A stretch of 64,000 bases of DNA from Serripes groenlandicus (taxonomy: Eukaryota > Mollusca > Bivalvia > Cardiida > Cardiidae). The notes under the pieces are model-generated. The model was not told the origin of the DNA, did not search any database, and saw only the letters and a program-made list of their open reading frames with translations. Positions 54,301 to 64,000 of this stretch are shown piece after piece (positions within the stretch are counted from its first letter, which is position 1; every line of letters begins with the position of its first letter). Position numbers and translations under genes: made by a program. Location of the stretch: contig JASEVX010000007.1 of assembly GCA_031761405.1 (NCBI GenBank), forward strand, positions 38,929,248-38,993,247. Direction: 5' to 3'.

Positions 54301-54789
54301 AGGATTAGTGCCGGGGGAAGGTTGCAGGGCTTGCATATACGGTCGAGGGAAGGATGCCTGAGGGTAACTCATGTTCTGCATATTATGTGTGGCGCTTAAA
54401 TTCTGAGGACTATGTTGTAGGTATGACCCGTTTAAATCAGTTGATAGAGTAGAGGATTGTTTGTTTTTGTTACTTACTGTGGATTGTTGTTTCTGTTTAC
54501 GTTGTGTTTTGTTATTGTCCTAACTGGTCTGACCGGTTTTACTACACGGCACGCCCGTACTCAACTCTTGTAATGGCGAAACAGCTTTTCTTTTTTTCTT
54601 GTTGGTCATTTGTCTCGTATTCTCGTATTCTCCTGTCCAATTTGAAGCCAAAGTACTTACAAGTAAAACAATTTCAAGCGTTAGTCCAAAAGTCCCAAGA
54701 GTCTGAGATTAAAGATTTAAATAGAGAATTTCTCAGAGCTCCAATTTTCATGTCTTTCCATTTTCACGCATGCGCAAACAATTCGTAAT
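54301..54789. other. No further gene; probable LINE 5' region
   Basis: Continuation upstream of the minus-strand LINE ORF1, with CA-rich coding-like sequence near 54290-54480. I could not assign it firmly. Confidence 0.35.
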
Positions 54790-55450
54790 TCATATGGTGA
54801 CCATAAAAGGTGTTCTAAGTTTAACTGATAATTATTGCTATGTGTTCTATATTTTAATTGTGACTCTAATATGTGTTCTTAATTAATCTGATAATTATTG
54901 CCATGTGTTTTTAATTAATAAAATTAATAAAGTGACTATAATATGTCTTCTAAATTTAACTGATATTGCTATGTGTTCTATATTTAAATGGTGACTAAAA
55001 GAGGTGTTCTAAATTTAACTAATAATTATTGCTAGGTGGTCTAAATTTAACTGATTATTATTGATATGTTTTCTATATTTAAATGATAACTATAATAGGT
55101 GTTCTCAATTTAACTAATAATTATTGCTATGTGTTCTATATTTAAAATGGGACTATGATAGGTGTTCTTAATTTAACTGAAGTTATCGCTAAGTGTTCTA
55201 AATTAAATAAGTATAGCTATGGGTTTTATATTTAAATTGTAACTTTAATATGTGTTCTTAATTCAACTGAAAAGTTTCAAGACTGTAAACAATAATATGT
55301 GTTCTAGATTCAGCTGGTAACGTTTGTCCGTTGTTCTAAATTTAACTAGTACCTATTGCTATATTTTCTATATTTAACCGGTAACTATAGTGTGTGTTCT
55401 AAATTTAACTGGTAACGTTTGTTCGTTGTTCTAAATTAACTGGTAAATAT
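54790..55450. repeat. AT-rich minisatellite, about 62-bp units
   Basis: Irregular repetition of TGTGTTCTAAATTTAACTGA and TAATTATTGCTA with TGTTCTATATTTAAATGG. A few units of the same sequence mark the start of unit 1 (about 39840-39905). Confidence 0.85.
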
Positions 55451-57011
55451 TGCAGTCATATCTTTACGTTACCGTTGTTAAATACCAGGAAAAATACAAG
55501 GCCTGTAAACTTATCCTGACACCATCACATCAGTCGTAATGCAATCGCGAATACCAAGGGTACCAAGGAGTGGAGCCACTACTTACACTTTTAAAGTATT
55601 TGGAATGACCCGGATTTCCCTCTTTAGAGGAGGACGCTCTAACCGCTTCACTATCCATGTTATCTAATTTGTAAGGCACTAAGTAGAGCAAAGTTTATTA
55701 ATAAATAATTGCCTATAATAGATAACTTTAGTTGCTTCTGCAGCAAAAACCTTAAGAAAATATTATTGGAAATTAAGAAATTATCAAAACTAACAATTTC
55801 TCATTTTCTCAAAATGTTTTCACCAATGTTTGACAAATATACTTAAAAATTGCAGAAGTAACTTGGTTGTCATGGATGTTTAAAAGGTAGACGGTATGAG
55901 GAAAATGGTTTTCCGATAAAGGGTTGATAAACTGGGACGTTATCTTTGGACGTTATCCCTTTCCCGCTTACAGAAGCATAACTGCAGCAGACAACTTTTG
56001 AAAACATTGTGGCAAATAACATATTACTCACAATGAGTAATTTTCCTATTTAACACAATGTTTTCAACCTTATTCAATAATATAACTTTTAACTTCTTTT
56101 TTCAATAGTTTCACCTAGAATGTTTCGTATTCATCTGCTGCATATGTGTTGTATAATGTGGGAAAGTGTTATCAACGAAGGCGAGTTGCTCAATCTCCAA
56201 GGTATATAAATAGTTACTCTAGTACGAAGACGGCACCCGAAACGACAGCACACGTAAGTCTCATTATTGTACTATTCAGAAAAGAATACTTTCATTTAAT
56301 CCATTGCCCCTAGGGTATTGTATGTTTACTATTTCTTCGGACATCATTAAGGCTGCGGATTTAAAATACGATGAAAATTATGTCAAAGGCGTTTCTACAT
56401 TATATTTATTCGGAACTTTTTGGGAATTCAAACAATAACTTATCTAAGTTTGACTACATTAATTACATTTTTCTCAAATGTTTATGTCATTTATTTAAAC
56501 TATACTATATGTATTACATTACAAATGTTAATTGTGTTGAATCAACCACAGGGACGTGCTCCTCTACAAATAAATATGACCTTATGCATAAACATCAACG
56601 ATATTTATGAACAGGGTCATATTTATTTTTATTACATACCTATCAAAATTTTGCATTGAAATTTAAGTGACATAAAATCAATATCAATTTTTAAAAAAAT
56701 TATAACTAACACTGTGACGATAACACTTTTAGTTTTTTTATATCATCACTAGTGATGATATCATTTTTGCCGGAACTACTTTTTTTAGATTTGGAACATC
56801 TTTGGAATTTAAAGTGGGTTTAATACTAGGAATTTAAAAAAAACTGAGACCGAATACTAGGAAAATGCGTCACGTCAGCGGTTTTGACGTCATAACGCTA
56901 GTCATTTGGCGCCAAATAGAAGCAGCAGAAGGCCAAGTCATTTTTTTTATATGTTTCTTTAAAATAAAAGGGGGATTTATTCCAGATATATAATAAATAG
57001 AATAACTCGGG

Positions 57012-57082
57012 AGCAAAGGGGTAATTTGGTGTAAAATCACTCAACCTACGGTTTCGTGATTTTAACCAAATTACCCCTTTTT
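57012..57082. repeat. Foldback hairpin
   Basis: GCAAAGGGGTAATTTGGTGT.. facing ..GTGATTTTAACCAAATTACC: two 28-base arms with a 14-base spacer. Unit 2 only. Confidence 0.8.
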
Positions 57083-57551
57083 TCCCTTGTGACATAAATT
57101 CTATATCAAAAACATGCAGTTAGTTATTCTCTATTTATCACATAACTTGCACTCCAGGAGTGACATAAAGCAGTGACATAAATATCATATGTAACTAGTT
57201 ACATAAATAGCCGACTCACAGCACGTATGTGACGTCACTCCAGTGTGACGTCACTTTAAATGACAGCATATTGTTTACAATTGCTCTGAATTTTGGCATT
57301 TATTAAAAATATTGTTTAAAGAGAATAAATCTCGATAAATGAAATGTTATAGTTGTGCCTTGTTATAAATGTGCCTTGTTGCTAATTTTGTATAAAATCA
57401 AAAGGTTAATGATAGGGACTACCTTTTACAGTGGAAGTATGCATTATAACTTCGGGGTGAACTTCGGGGTGAACTTCGGTCACTGTTTATATGAGGACGA
57501 AGAAAGATCGATTTAAAGATTGAAAACAATCTTTTTATGGTGTTATGTGAT

Positions 57552-57710
57552 AAATAGAATCTTACATTCGTGCTTATTTCATATTGTTTTAATGAAACTC
57601 GTCGACTGAAACGAATATAACGCTCGGCAGAGCCTCGCGTCATATTATTTCAGTCGACTCGTTTCATAAAAACAATAACAAATAAGCACTCATGTAAGAT
57701 CCTCTATTTA
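57552..57710. mobile_element. Foldback element AAATAGAATCTTACAT
   Basis: Inverted arms: AAATAGAATCTTACATTCGT.. and ..GTAAGATCCTCTATTTA, inner AATGAAACTCGTCGACTGAAA / TTTCAGTCGACTCGTTTCAT. Absent from unit 1. Confidence 0.82.
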
Positions 57711-58066
57711 GAGGAGCACGTCTCTGTAAATCAACATGTAAAACGTAATATGCAAATAAAGAAAGTAAATTTAATTGATATGTTGACATGTTGCCGAATC
57801 TGCAACAGACGAATACTCCTTTTGTCACAACTCTATTAAATAGTTATTCCAGCATTTTTTGAGATTGATTTAATTTTGTCTAAACCTTCTCGGAGTCATC
57901 TGCTCTATATGTGCTGTACATGCATGTGGTAAGGGGTTCAACAATTACCGGATACTAACTATACGATGTGGGTATTTTATTTCGGAGGACAACCTTGATT
58001 GAGATCGCGGATTTAAAATACGCAGATTTTTTTCCGTATTTTGCCTATTTGTTTTCGATAGATATA

Positions 58067-58250
58067 TCGAGGGCTTGGTGTGAAACGGTTGTAACTAAAA
58101 ACCTATTTTTCAAAATAAGCAATGGCACCTAAATTTCCATTGTTTACCAAGAAAAATGATTTAACGCTTATAAAGACTTTATGGCGAGGTGAATAACCTT
58201 GGTAAAAAAGTACCAATTTTAGTTACAACCGTTTCACGCAAAGCCCTCGA
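58067..58250. mobile_element. Palindromic MITE, TCGAGGGCTTGG family, copy 3 (shortened)
   Basis: 184 bp with both ends intact and TA at each border, but the inner hairpin partly deleted compared with 27187-27434. Absent from unit 1. Confidence 0.85.
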
Positions 58251-59492
58251 TATACTGCCGATGTGTTATATGCGTCATTAAACTTTCAAACTTTGAAGGT
58301 TAAATACGATGACCTCGCAATAGGAAATCTGATCAGATTATCCAATCATATTTACAACTGGACTTGCGATAGCTCGAACATTGGATCATTTGAATATGTC
58401 GTTTAACTCGAAACAAATTTTGGAACGTGCTGTGCTGTGCTGTTTTCGTCATAATATGATGTAATCACTGACTTGCTTTTCACAATGGTTTGAGTACAAA
58501 TGAATGTCGAGTTATCGAGAATCCACTGCACTTTGCTAATATCTATAGAATAATAAGTAGAATTCTGTTAAAGATGATTTTATTTTTGACTTTTCATTTC
58601 GGGACAGATAAGCATCATCTTCCCCGGTCAACCATACGCAAGGTCATTCAAATACTATTTTAACCACTATGGAGAAGCGTAATGGCGACAATATCCCCAT
58701 ACATGTATTTACAGCTTTCTAAATCGCACTTTAATTAATGGTGTGTTTTTGCTTTAACTAAGCTTGTGTAGTACTTAAAAAAAAAGATAAACTTTCCTAA
58801 TTGAAGCACTTAAACTAAGAATTTTTTGGGGGGAAAAGACATAAAAAAAAAAGCCTTTAAAACGATACGAGTAAGCAAATCATTAACAATATTATTCAGA
58901 TGTATTCATTGTTCATGATACTTCATGTATATAACTATTAAGTTATGCCTATATGTGTATATACTGCCTGTATATGGGTCGGAAGCCGAACTACTTGATT
59001 AAACAATTGAATTGAATTGAATTGAATTGACAAAAATGACTAGATTCCAAATATTATGGCTATACGTTTGTCACTAGATGTTAGATATGTGCTGACTGTC
59101 TCATCCCCTCTTTAATTGCATAGACTAAATAATTAATTTGATCCAAAACCATTTATCTTATATCATCACATTTTCCGGCGCAAGTACATGCAGATTATCA
59201 CGTGAAAATTCAACGCGAAGGATTAAATCTCCGTATTTCACAAGGTCAATACAGAAACAACTATGTCCATAGGACGTCATTGAAATATGATTAAACGTCA
59301 TCTAAAATGCGGTAGTAGAACGTCATTCAGACGCCAATCATAAATGTTATTAAATGTGTATATTTTTATTTCACTATTGATTTTAATTAAAACTGTTTAC
59401 TTTAATCTTTCTTAAAAGCTATACTAAGTATGTAAAAGAATTCCGAAATGTATTACAGTAGAGTTACGTCGGTTTGTACTGTCCTTCTCGGG

Positions 59493-59553
59493 GCGTGGGA
59501 AAATTGCCATCTCACTCGACCTGCGGTCTGGTGGAATATGAATGTTCCCACGC
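59493..59553. promoter_or_regulatory. Palindromic promoter element of GST gene 3
   Basis: GCGTGGGAA ... TTCCCACGC, ending ten bases before the TATA box at 59563. Position, outer arms and GGTCTGG centre are conserved with gene 2 (42015-42077), while intervening bases differ. Confidence 0.5.
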
Positions 59554-59562
59554 TCCTCGTAG

Positions 59563-59574
59563 TATAATATAAAC
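59563..59574 (+). promoter_or_regulatory. TATA box of GST gene 3
   Basis: TATAATATAAAC followed by CGTGGTACCGAATCTGC, conserved with gene 2. 127 bp before the start codon. Confidence 0.6.
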
Positions 59575-59689
59575 CGTGGTACCGAATCTGCCACATTAAC
59601 TTCACAGTGCACTTAAAATTGTCGAGTAATATAATTCCAACAAAAACCTAGCAACATTACAATTCTTTCGGTAGGTCTATACAATCAAA

Positions 59690-62600
59690 ATGCCGAGCTA
59701 CAAACTGACCTATTTTGACGCGCGAGGGAGAGCTGAACTTTCCAGAACAGTTTTCTATGCCGCCGGCAAAGACTTTGAAGACAACAGAATGAAACGGGAA
59801 GACTGGCCTTCTATCAAACCAAGTATGCCTTTCATATGTATCGTAAAGTTTTAACATAATAATTACACTATTTTCGATAGGTCTACATTTCACAATGTCG
59901 AGCTACAAACTGACCTATTTCGATGTTCGAGCACGGGTTGAACTGTCGAGATTAGTGCTCGGTGCCGTCGGTAGAAACTTTGAAGACAAGAGATTCCAAA
60001 GAGAAGGATGGCCTTCTATTTAACATATTATACTCGTGCATGTATTACAATACTTAGAACACAATGTTTCGATTGATCGATTGTTGTTGTTGTTGTTGTT
60101 GTTTTTGTTGTTATCTGCATATGTTGACCCTCGCAATCGGCTATGCAGCAAGCCATTTGGCGAGAAATTAGATCGATTGATGTACATTTGGTAATCAACT
60201 CATTATAACTTGAAGAAGAAAGGTGTACATACACAAATAACACACTGCCACAAGGGAGTAGTAAGTGTAAATTAATGTGTACATTAATGCATGTCGGGTC
60301 ACAAGAAAAGTGACATTCAGCCCTTTTCGAGCGGTGAATATCCAGATCAACCAGCAGGATTGTCCATCTTCTATATTCTCTATGAAATACTTGGCATCTT
60401 CTGGGAAAAGGTATTTCTTACGGATGACGTAATACCATTTGACCAAATTTATCATTACTTTTAAAAAACTCGTTACAAAAAAAGAAACATAAACTGAAAT
60501 AACGAGTTTTTTAAAGTATTTCAGTCATGCCACTGCGTATCCTGGTTAACTTACAGTGTTCCTAGTCAGCTTATCCGGGCACCAGCGATTCGTTCGTAAT
60601 GTCGTCCGTGCCCCAGTGTCAAGCAAGAAAGCAACGACTACCATTTTTAAAGTATGTGTTATTAACCGAGCGGAGATCGAATTCTGGTCTCCCGCTCTCG
60701 AGACGGATACTCTAACGACTACAATGTCTAGATTGTGTCGGATTTCGTAGGGCGAGAACTAACTTATATTGAGAAGTAGAACAATATACGTAATCTATGT
60801 CAGGATTTACAGTATATAAATAACACATTGCTTTGAATTGGACAGTAATATTGTCAGCCTGAGGAGAATACTGTCAGTATTTATCCGAAGGGTGACAATT
60901 TACTGTCCAATTCAAAGCAGTTTGTTATTTATTTTATTATACCAAAAAATAATAAAATAATAATTATTTTATGATCTGTAAAATGTTTAATAGCACAAAA
61001 GTCAACATAGAGCGCTCTACATGTCTAGTTTTAATGAGTTTCATTAACATCCTACCTGCCAGTAAACAAATTTGCTTACGGCCGTGAGACAGTAAAAAAT
61101 TTGCATACCGCCGTGAGACAGTACAAAAACTGTCTCATGGTCACGTGGTACATTTGTCTTGACAGTCAAAATAGCAACTCTTTGTCAATGGTAGTTTTAT
61201 ATGGACAATGAAATTGAATTATAATAAATGAATATAACATGTTCAAAGCTAACCAATCATAGTACATCTGTCACAAGTGTACATAACGGTCTATCGGATG
61301 CAAATTAGTTTGATACTATCTGTACCTATTCACGATCAACACAAATCAAGACCAGACCGGACTGTCGTGCAGGCTGATATGGAGTTTACATTGATCGCAA
61401 ACGTCACATGGTTAAGTTTCACTTGGGTGCATGTAATAAGTTTATTTGTATTTTTGACAGCCACAAGATTAGGACAGGTTCCACAACTTGAAGTTGACGG
61501 TAAATTACTTGCACAGAGTAACGCCATCGCACGATTTTTGGCCAGGGAATTTAGTACGTATACAACACTTATTGGGTCTAAATGCATCTTTACATTTACT
61601 ATACATTCACACAGTTATACCAATGTCTTCATCATTCGCATATATGTTTTTTGTAATTGTGGAAATATAAAACGTTGATAAAAACGATGATCTTTCAAAT
61701 GTTTCCAAAACTGAATAAACGAATGAATGTTTTAAGGTCAATTGCTTAAAAAAGTTGCATAAAAAGACTGCAAACTTTTAGGCATAACTTTGCTCAGGAT
61801 GTATAATTTCTCCTTTTTTCAAAAATGTTTTCAAAGCGTATCTGCTGTAAATGCATCATAATACGTTTGAGAAAGGGGCGTTAACCGAAATTCATTTTCA
61901 TCCATCTCCAGATCTTGCCGGTGCCAACAGCTGGGAACAGGCCTTGGTTGACCAGTACGTAGAACTTACAGAAGACATGTTTAAGGATCTTGTTAAAATG
62001 ATGTTCGAAAAGGACGAGGAGAAAAAGGTAGGCCTTCTTACTGACAAACAAACAACGATTTAAACACGCCTCATTCAGCGTTAAAGTAACAGTTTATGTC
62101 TAATTTTAGGATATTAATTACCATACCTATTCTGATAATTGGTAGATGACATGAACCAGACGAAAACTGAAAAAAATCGGCTTAAAGATTGAATGTTCGA
62201 ATCCCAGGGGCGATACGTCAATTTAGTTAGCCGACAGCTAGTTGATTAATTGTACTGAACATCTGTCTGCCTTGTGCGGTTTCTTTTTTAGTGTTAATTT
62301 ACACCGCCCTAGCGGTTTTAAGTTATATCACTTGCGTGTCCTGGGAAAATTGATAGTACTAACGGGTAGAATTTGTCCCGATAACGATATAGAAGTCGTA
62401 ATGCAATCAACGCAACCCAGAGCGCCATGGAGGGGACAATTATTACCATTTTTAATAATGTTTAGTAGTTGAAATAGTAATGTTAGAAAATATTGTAGGA
62501 ACTAGAAATAGAAGTAGGAATAGTTAATAGCCATTCTCTGTAACCATTTGCACTCCCATATAGGGAGTGTGGCACGCATGGTCACGGACTTGGTTCAAAC

Positions 62601-63497
62601 TTCACACATTTTCTCAACTTGATGAAAGAAATGAAAAATGGCAAAAAAAAAATTGCTATATACTTTGGTTGCCATAGCAACCGGCTCTCGTTATCGCTCT
62701 TGCGTTATAGGACTGATTTTACTAAATATTCCAATCAGTTTTTAGCATAAATGAAGATATCTTTAAGACAAACATTTTGACCTAGTGACCTACTTTTTGA
62801 CCCAACATGACCCATGTGGAACTTGACTTACACATCATCAAGACAAACATTCTAATAAAGTTTCAACATGCTCAAGTTAAAAATGTGGCCACTAGAGTGT
62901 TAACAATATTTCCCTTCAATTTGATCTGTAGAGTGTTAACAAGGCAATTGTTGACGACGGACGGACGCCAGACAAAATGTTAAAGTAGGAATAGTTAAAA
63001 GGTCGAAGATTATTAGTCATTGTTTATTTTTTAGTCTATACCTCAATTTATCTATTTCAGAAAGAGTTAGCCAAGAATCTGTCAGAAGTTGTATTTCCAA
63101 AGTTCATGGGGTTGTTTGAAAAAGCTCTTGATCAAAATGGCGGGCAGTATTTAGTTGGCTCTGGTGTAAGTATATCAACACTTTTACTCTGCGTCTAACA
63201 CATTACGAAGCAAATATAAACTACATAAGTATAACAAGCACGAGACTATTGTTTTAAAGGGAGTGTGAGCATCAGATTTGTCTAATGTTGGAAAGGAGTT
63301 AGCAGTTTATGATTTCTATTTATATTTTCCAGTTAACTCTTGCGGATCTCGCTGTACAAAACGTATTTGATACACCTATTTCAAAGAACCCCTCCTGTAT
63401 GGACAAGTTCCCTAAACTGAAGGCACTCAGGTCCCGTGTAGAAGCCTTACCGAAGCTAGGAGAATACCTAAAAAACAGAAAACCATCAGAGATGTAA
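59690..63497 (+). CDS. Sigma-class glutathione S-transferase, GST gene 3
   Basis: Exons 59690-59822, 61461-61553, 61912-62027, 63061-63165 and 63333-63497 give 612 nt, 203 aa, intact, all splice sites GT-AG. The first exon encodes [19 protein letters not shown] with Tyr8, Arg14, Trp39 and Lys43. Later exons give [49 protein letters not shown] and the end [10 protein letters not shown]. The protein is very close to gene 2. Differences include RGRAE instead of RARAE, Asn for Asp at the exon 2-3 junction, MGLFEK for MELFEK and a terminal Met for Ile. Its alternative exon B is broken, so only one isoform is possible. Poly(A) signals AATAAA near 63826 and 63835. Confidence 0.93.
59881..60023 (+). 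pseudogene. Decayed alternative exon B of GST gene 3
   Basis: The acceptor TATTTTCGATAG and the start codon (59895) remain, and it reads [19 protein letters not shown] ... [14 protein letters not shown], but then TAA at 60021-60023. The AAACCAAGTATG donor context of the other copies has become TAACATATTA. Alignment with gene 2 exon B is otherwise gap-free. Ala15 has become Val and Trp39 remains. Confidence 0.9.
60455..60512. repeat. Short foldback in GST gene 3 intron
   Basis: ACTTTTAAAAAACTCGTTAC .. ATAACGAGTTTTTTAAAGT, absent from gene 2 at this point. Confidence 0.75.
60812..61224. mobile_element. Insertion in GST gene 3 intron, absent from gene 2
   Basis: Gene 2 reads GATTTACAGATGAATATAACATG; gene 3 has about 410 bp between TTTACAG and ATGAATATAACATG. 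It begins with a foldback (60817-60931: TTTGAATTGGACAGTAATAT / TTACTGTCCAATTCAAA) and contains a duplicated GCCGTGAGACAGTA motif. Class unknown. Confidence 0.72.
62528..62983 (+). mobile_element. 456-bp insertion with 16-bp target duplication in GST gene 3 intron
   Basis: Flanked by AAGTAGGAATAGTTAA at 62512-62527 and 62983-62998 and missing from gene 2. It contains TTTTGACCTAGTGACCTAC, TTTTTGACCCAACATGACCC and a GACGGACGGACGCC end, an interspersed repeat style I associate with bivalve genomes. The duplication length suits target-primed insertion. Confidence 0.8.
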
Positions 63498-64000
63498 ACT
63501 TGCCACCATTGAAACTGTTATACATGAACAATTATTTAAACTAGGCTGTTCAATTTCAAAACATGTCCTGTTTACATTACCATCGTTGAAAGAATGGGTG
63601 ATATGGGTGGTAAGGTGCAGTGTTTTATAGGCATAACCCATTAGTTAATCACTGATGGAAAGTACCCGAACGAGACATTTCCTAAAGATAATTTGAAATA
63701 GCATAGTATTTCATATAATTATAACTTAATGTTACAAAAGTTCAACCAGTGTATGACATACATGTACCCCCCCACAGGAGTTCTTGTTAAGGAATAAAAA
63801 CAATATTGGAAGAAGTTTTCCAGAAAATAAAACAATAAAAGTAACATTGTTCCAATTATTTATGACAACCAATGCTTTTTTGTCGTGGAAACTGTATCCA
63901 TTTCGAGAGCACGAGGTCGCGTTTCGAGCGCCGCTAAGGTCATACAAAAGAAAACAAACATTAAGGCATTTGAGATATGAGAAGATCAAAACCAGCTTGC

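Larger units (their letters stand above)
55440..64000 (+). repeat. Segmental duplication unit 2 (contains GST gene 3), runs off the window
   Basis: Same-strand partner of 39830-47060. It is longer because of private insertions: about 56370-57775 (AT-rich with two foldback elements), 58067-58250, 60812-61224 and 62528-62983. It retains a SINE near 55480-55645 that is mostly deleted from unit 1. Confidence 0.9.

Overview
This is eukaryotic genomic DNA: AT-rich, split genes with GT-AG introns, TATA boxes and AATAAA signals, and most of the sequence made of interspersed repeats. The repeat content (tRNA-derived SINEs, a DIRS-like retroelement, a MULE, palindromic MITEs and repeats of a style I associate with clam genomes) together with a fibrinogen-related lectin and sigma-class GSTs points to a mollusc, most likely a bivalve. 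The species cannot be named from the window.

Layout. (1) 1-9.4 kb: a single-exon secreted fibrinogen-related protein (4064-5356) with a decayed FReD fragment just downstream. Both lie between the arms of a large inverted repeat (65-1200 and 5893-7230), followed by minisatellites and a short-TIR element. (2) 9.4-19.3 kb: no host gene seen; SINEs, a 44-base poly-G run, tandem duplications, a MULE transposon with long TIRs and a broken intron-containing transposase (13024-15163), and a MITE amplified in tandem (15410-16356). (3) 19.3-32.2 kb: sigma-class GST gene 1 (TATA box, non-coding exon, five coding exons, 203 aa). Its introns are packed with a DIRS relic, a hAT-like element and MITEs. (4) 32.2-39.8 kb: repeats only. 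(5) 39.8-47 kb: duplication unit 1 with GST gene 2. (6) 47-55.4 kb: minisatellites and two broken LINEs facing each other. (7) 55.4-64 kb: duplication unit 2 with GST gene 3; it runs off the window end.

The three GST genes share strand, exon lengths (133, 93, 116, 105 and 165 coding nt) and intron phases, so they are a tandem family; genes 2 and 3 are a later segmental duplication. The main biological signal is that gene 2 carries two complete, tandem, separately spliceable versions of its first coding exon (A 42206-42338, B 42410-42542). These encode the GSH-site half of the thioredoxin fold and look like alternative exons that would give two enzymes from one locus. In gene 3, exon A is intact but exon B has an in-frame stop and no splice donor.

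The most abundant repeat is a palindromic MITE with ends TTAACCCTTTCCCAC / GTGGGAAAGGGTTAA, which suggests a piggyBac-like non-autonomous family. Several other elements are delimited by visible target-site duplications (8 bp hAT-like, 10 bp MULE, 11 bp foldback, TTAA, AAAT), and some have an empty-site counterpart in the paralogous duplication unit.
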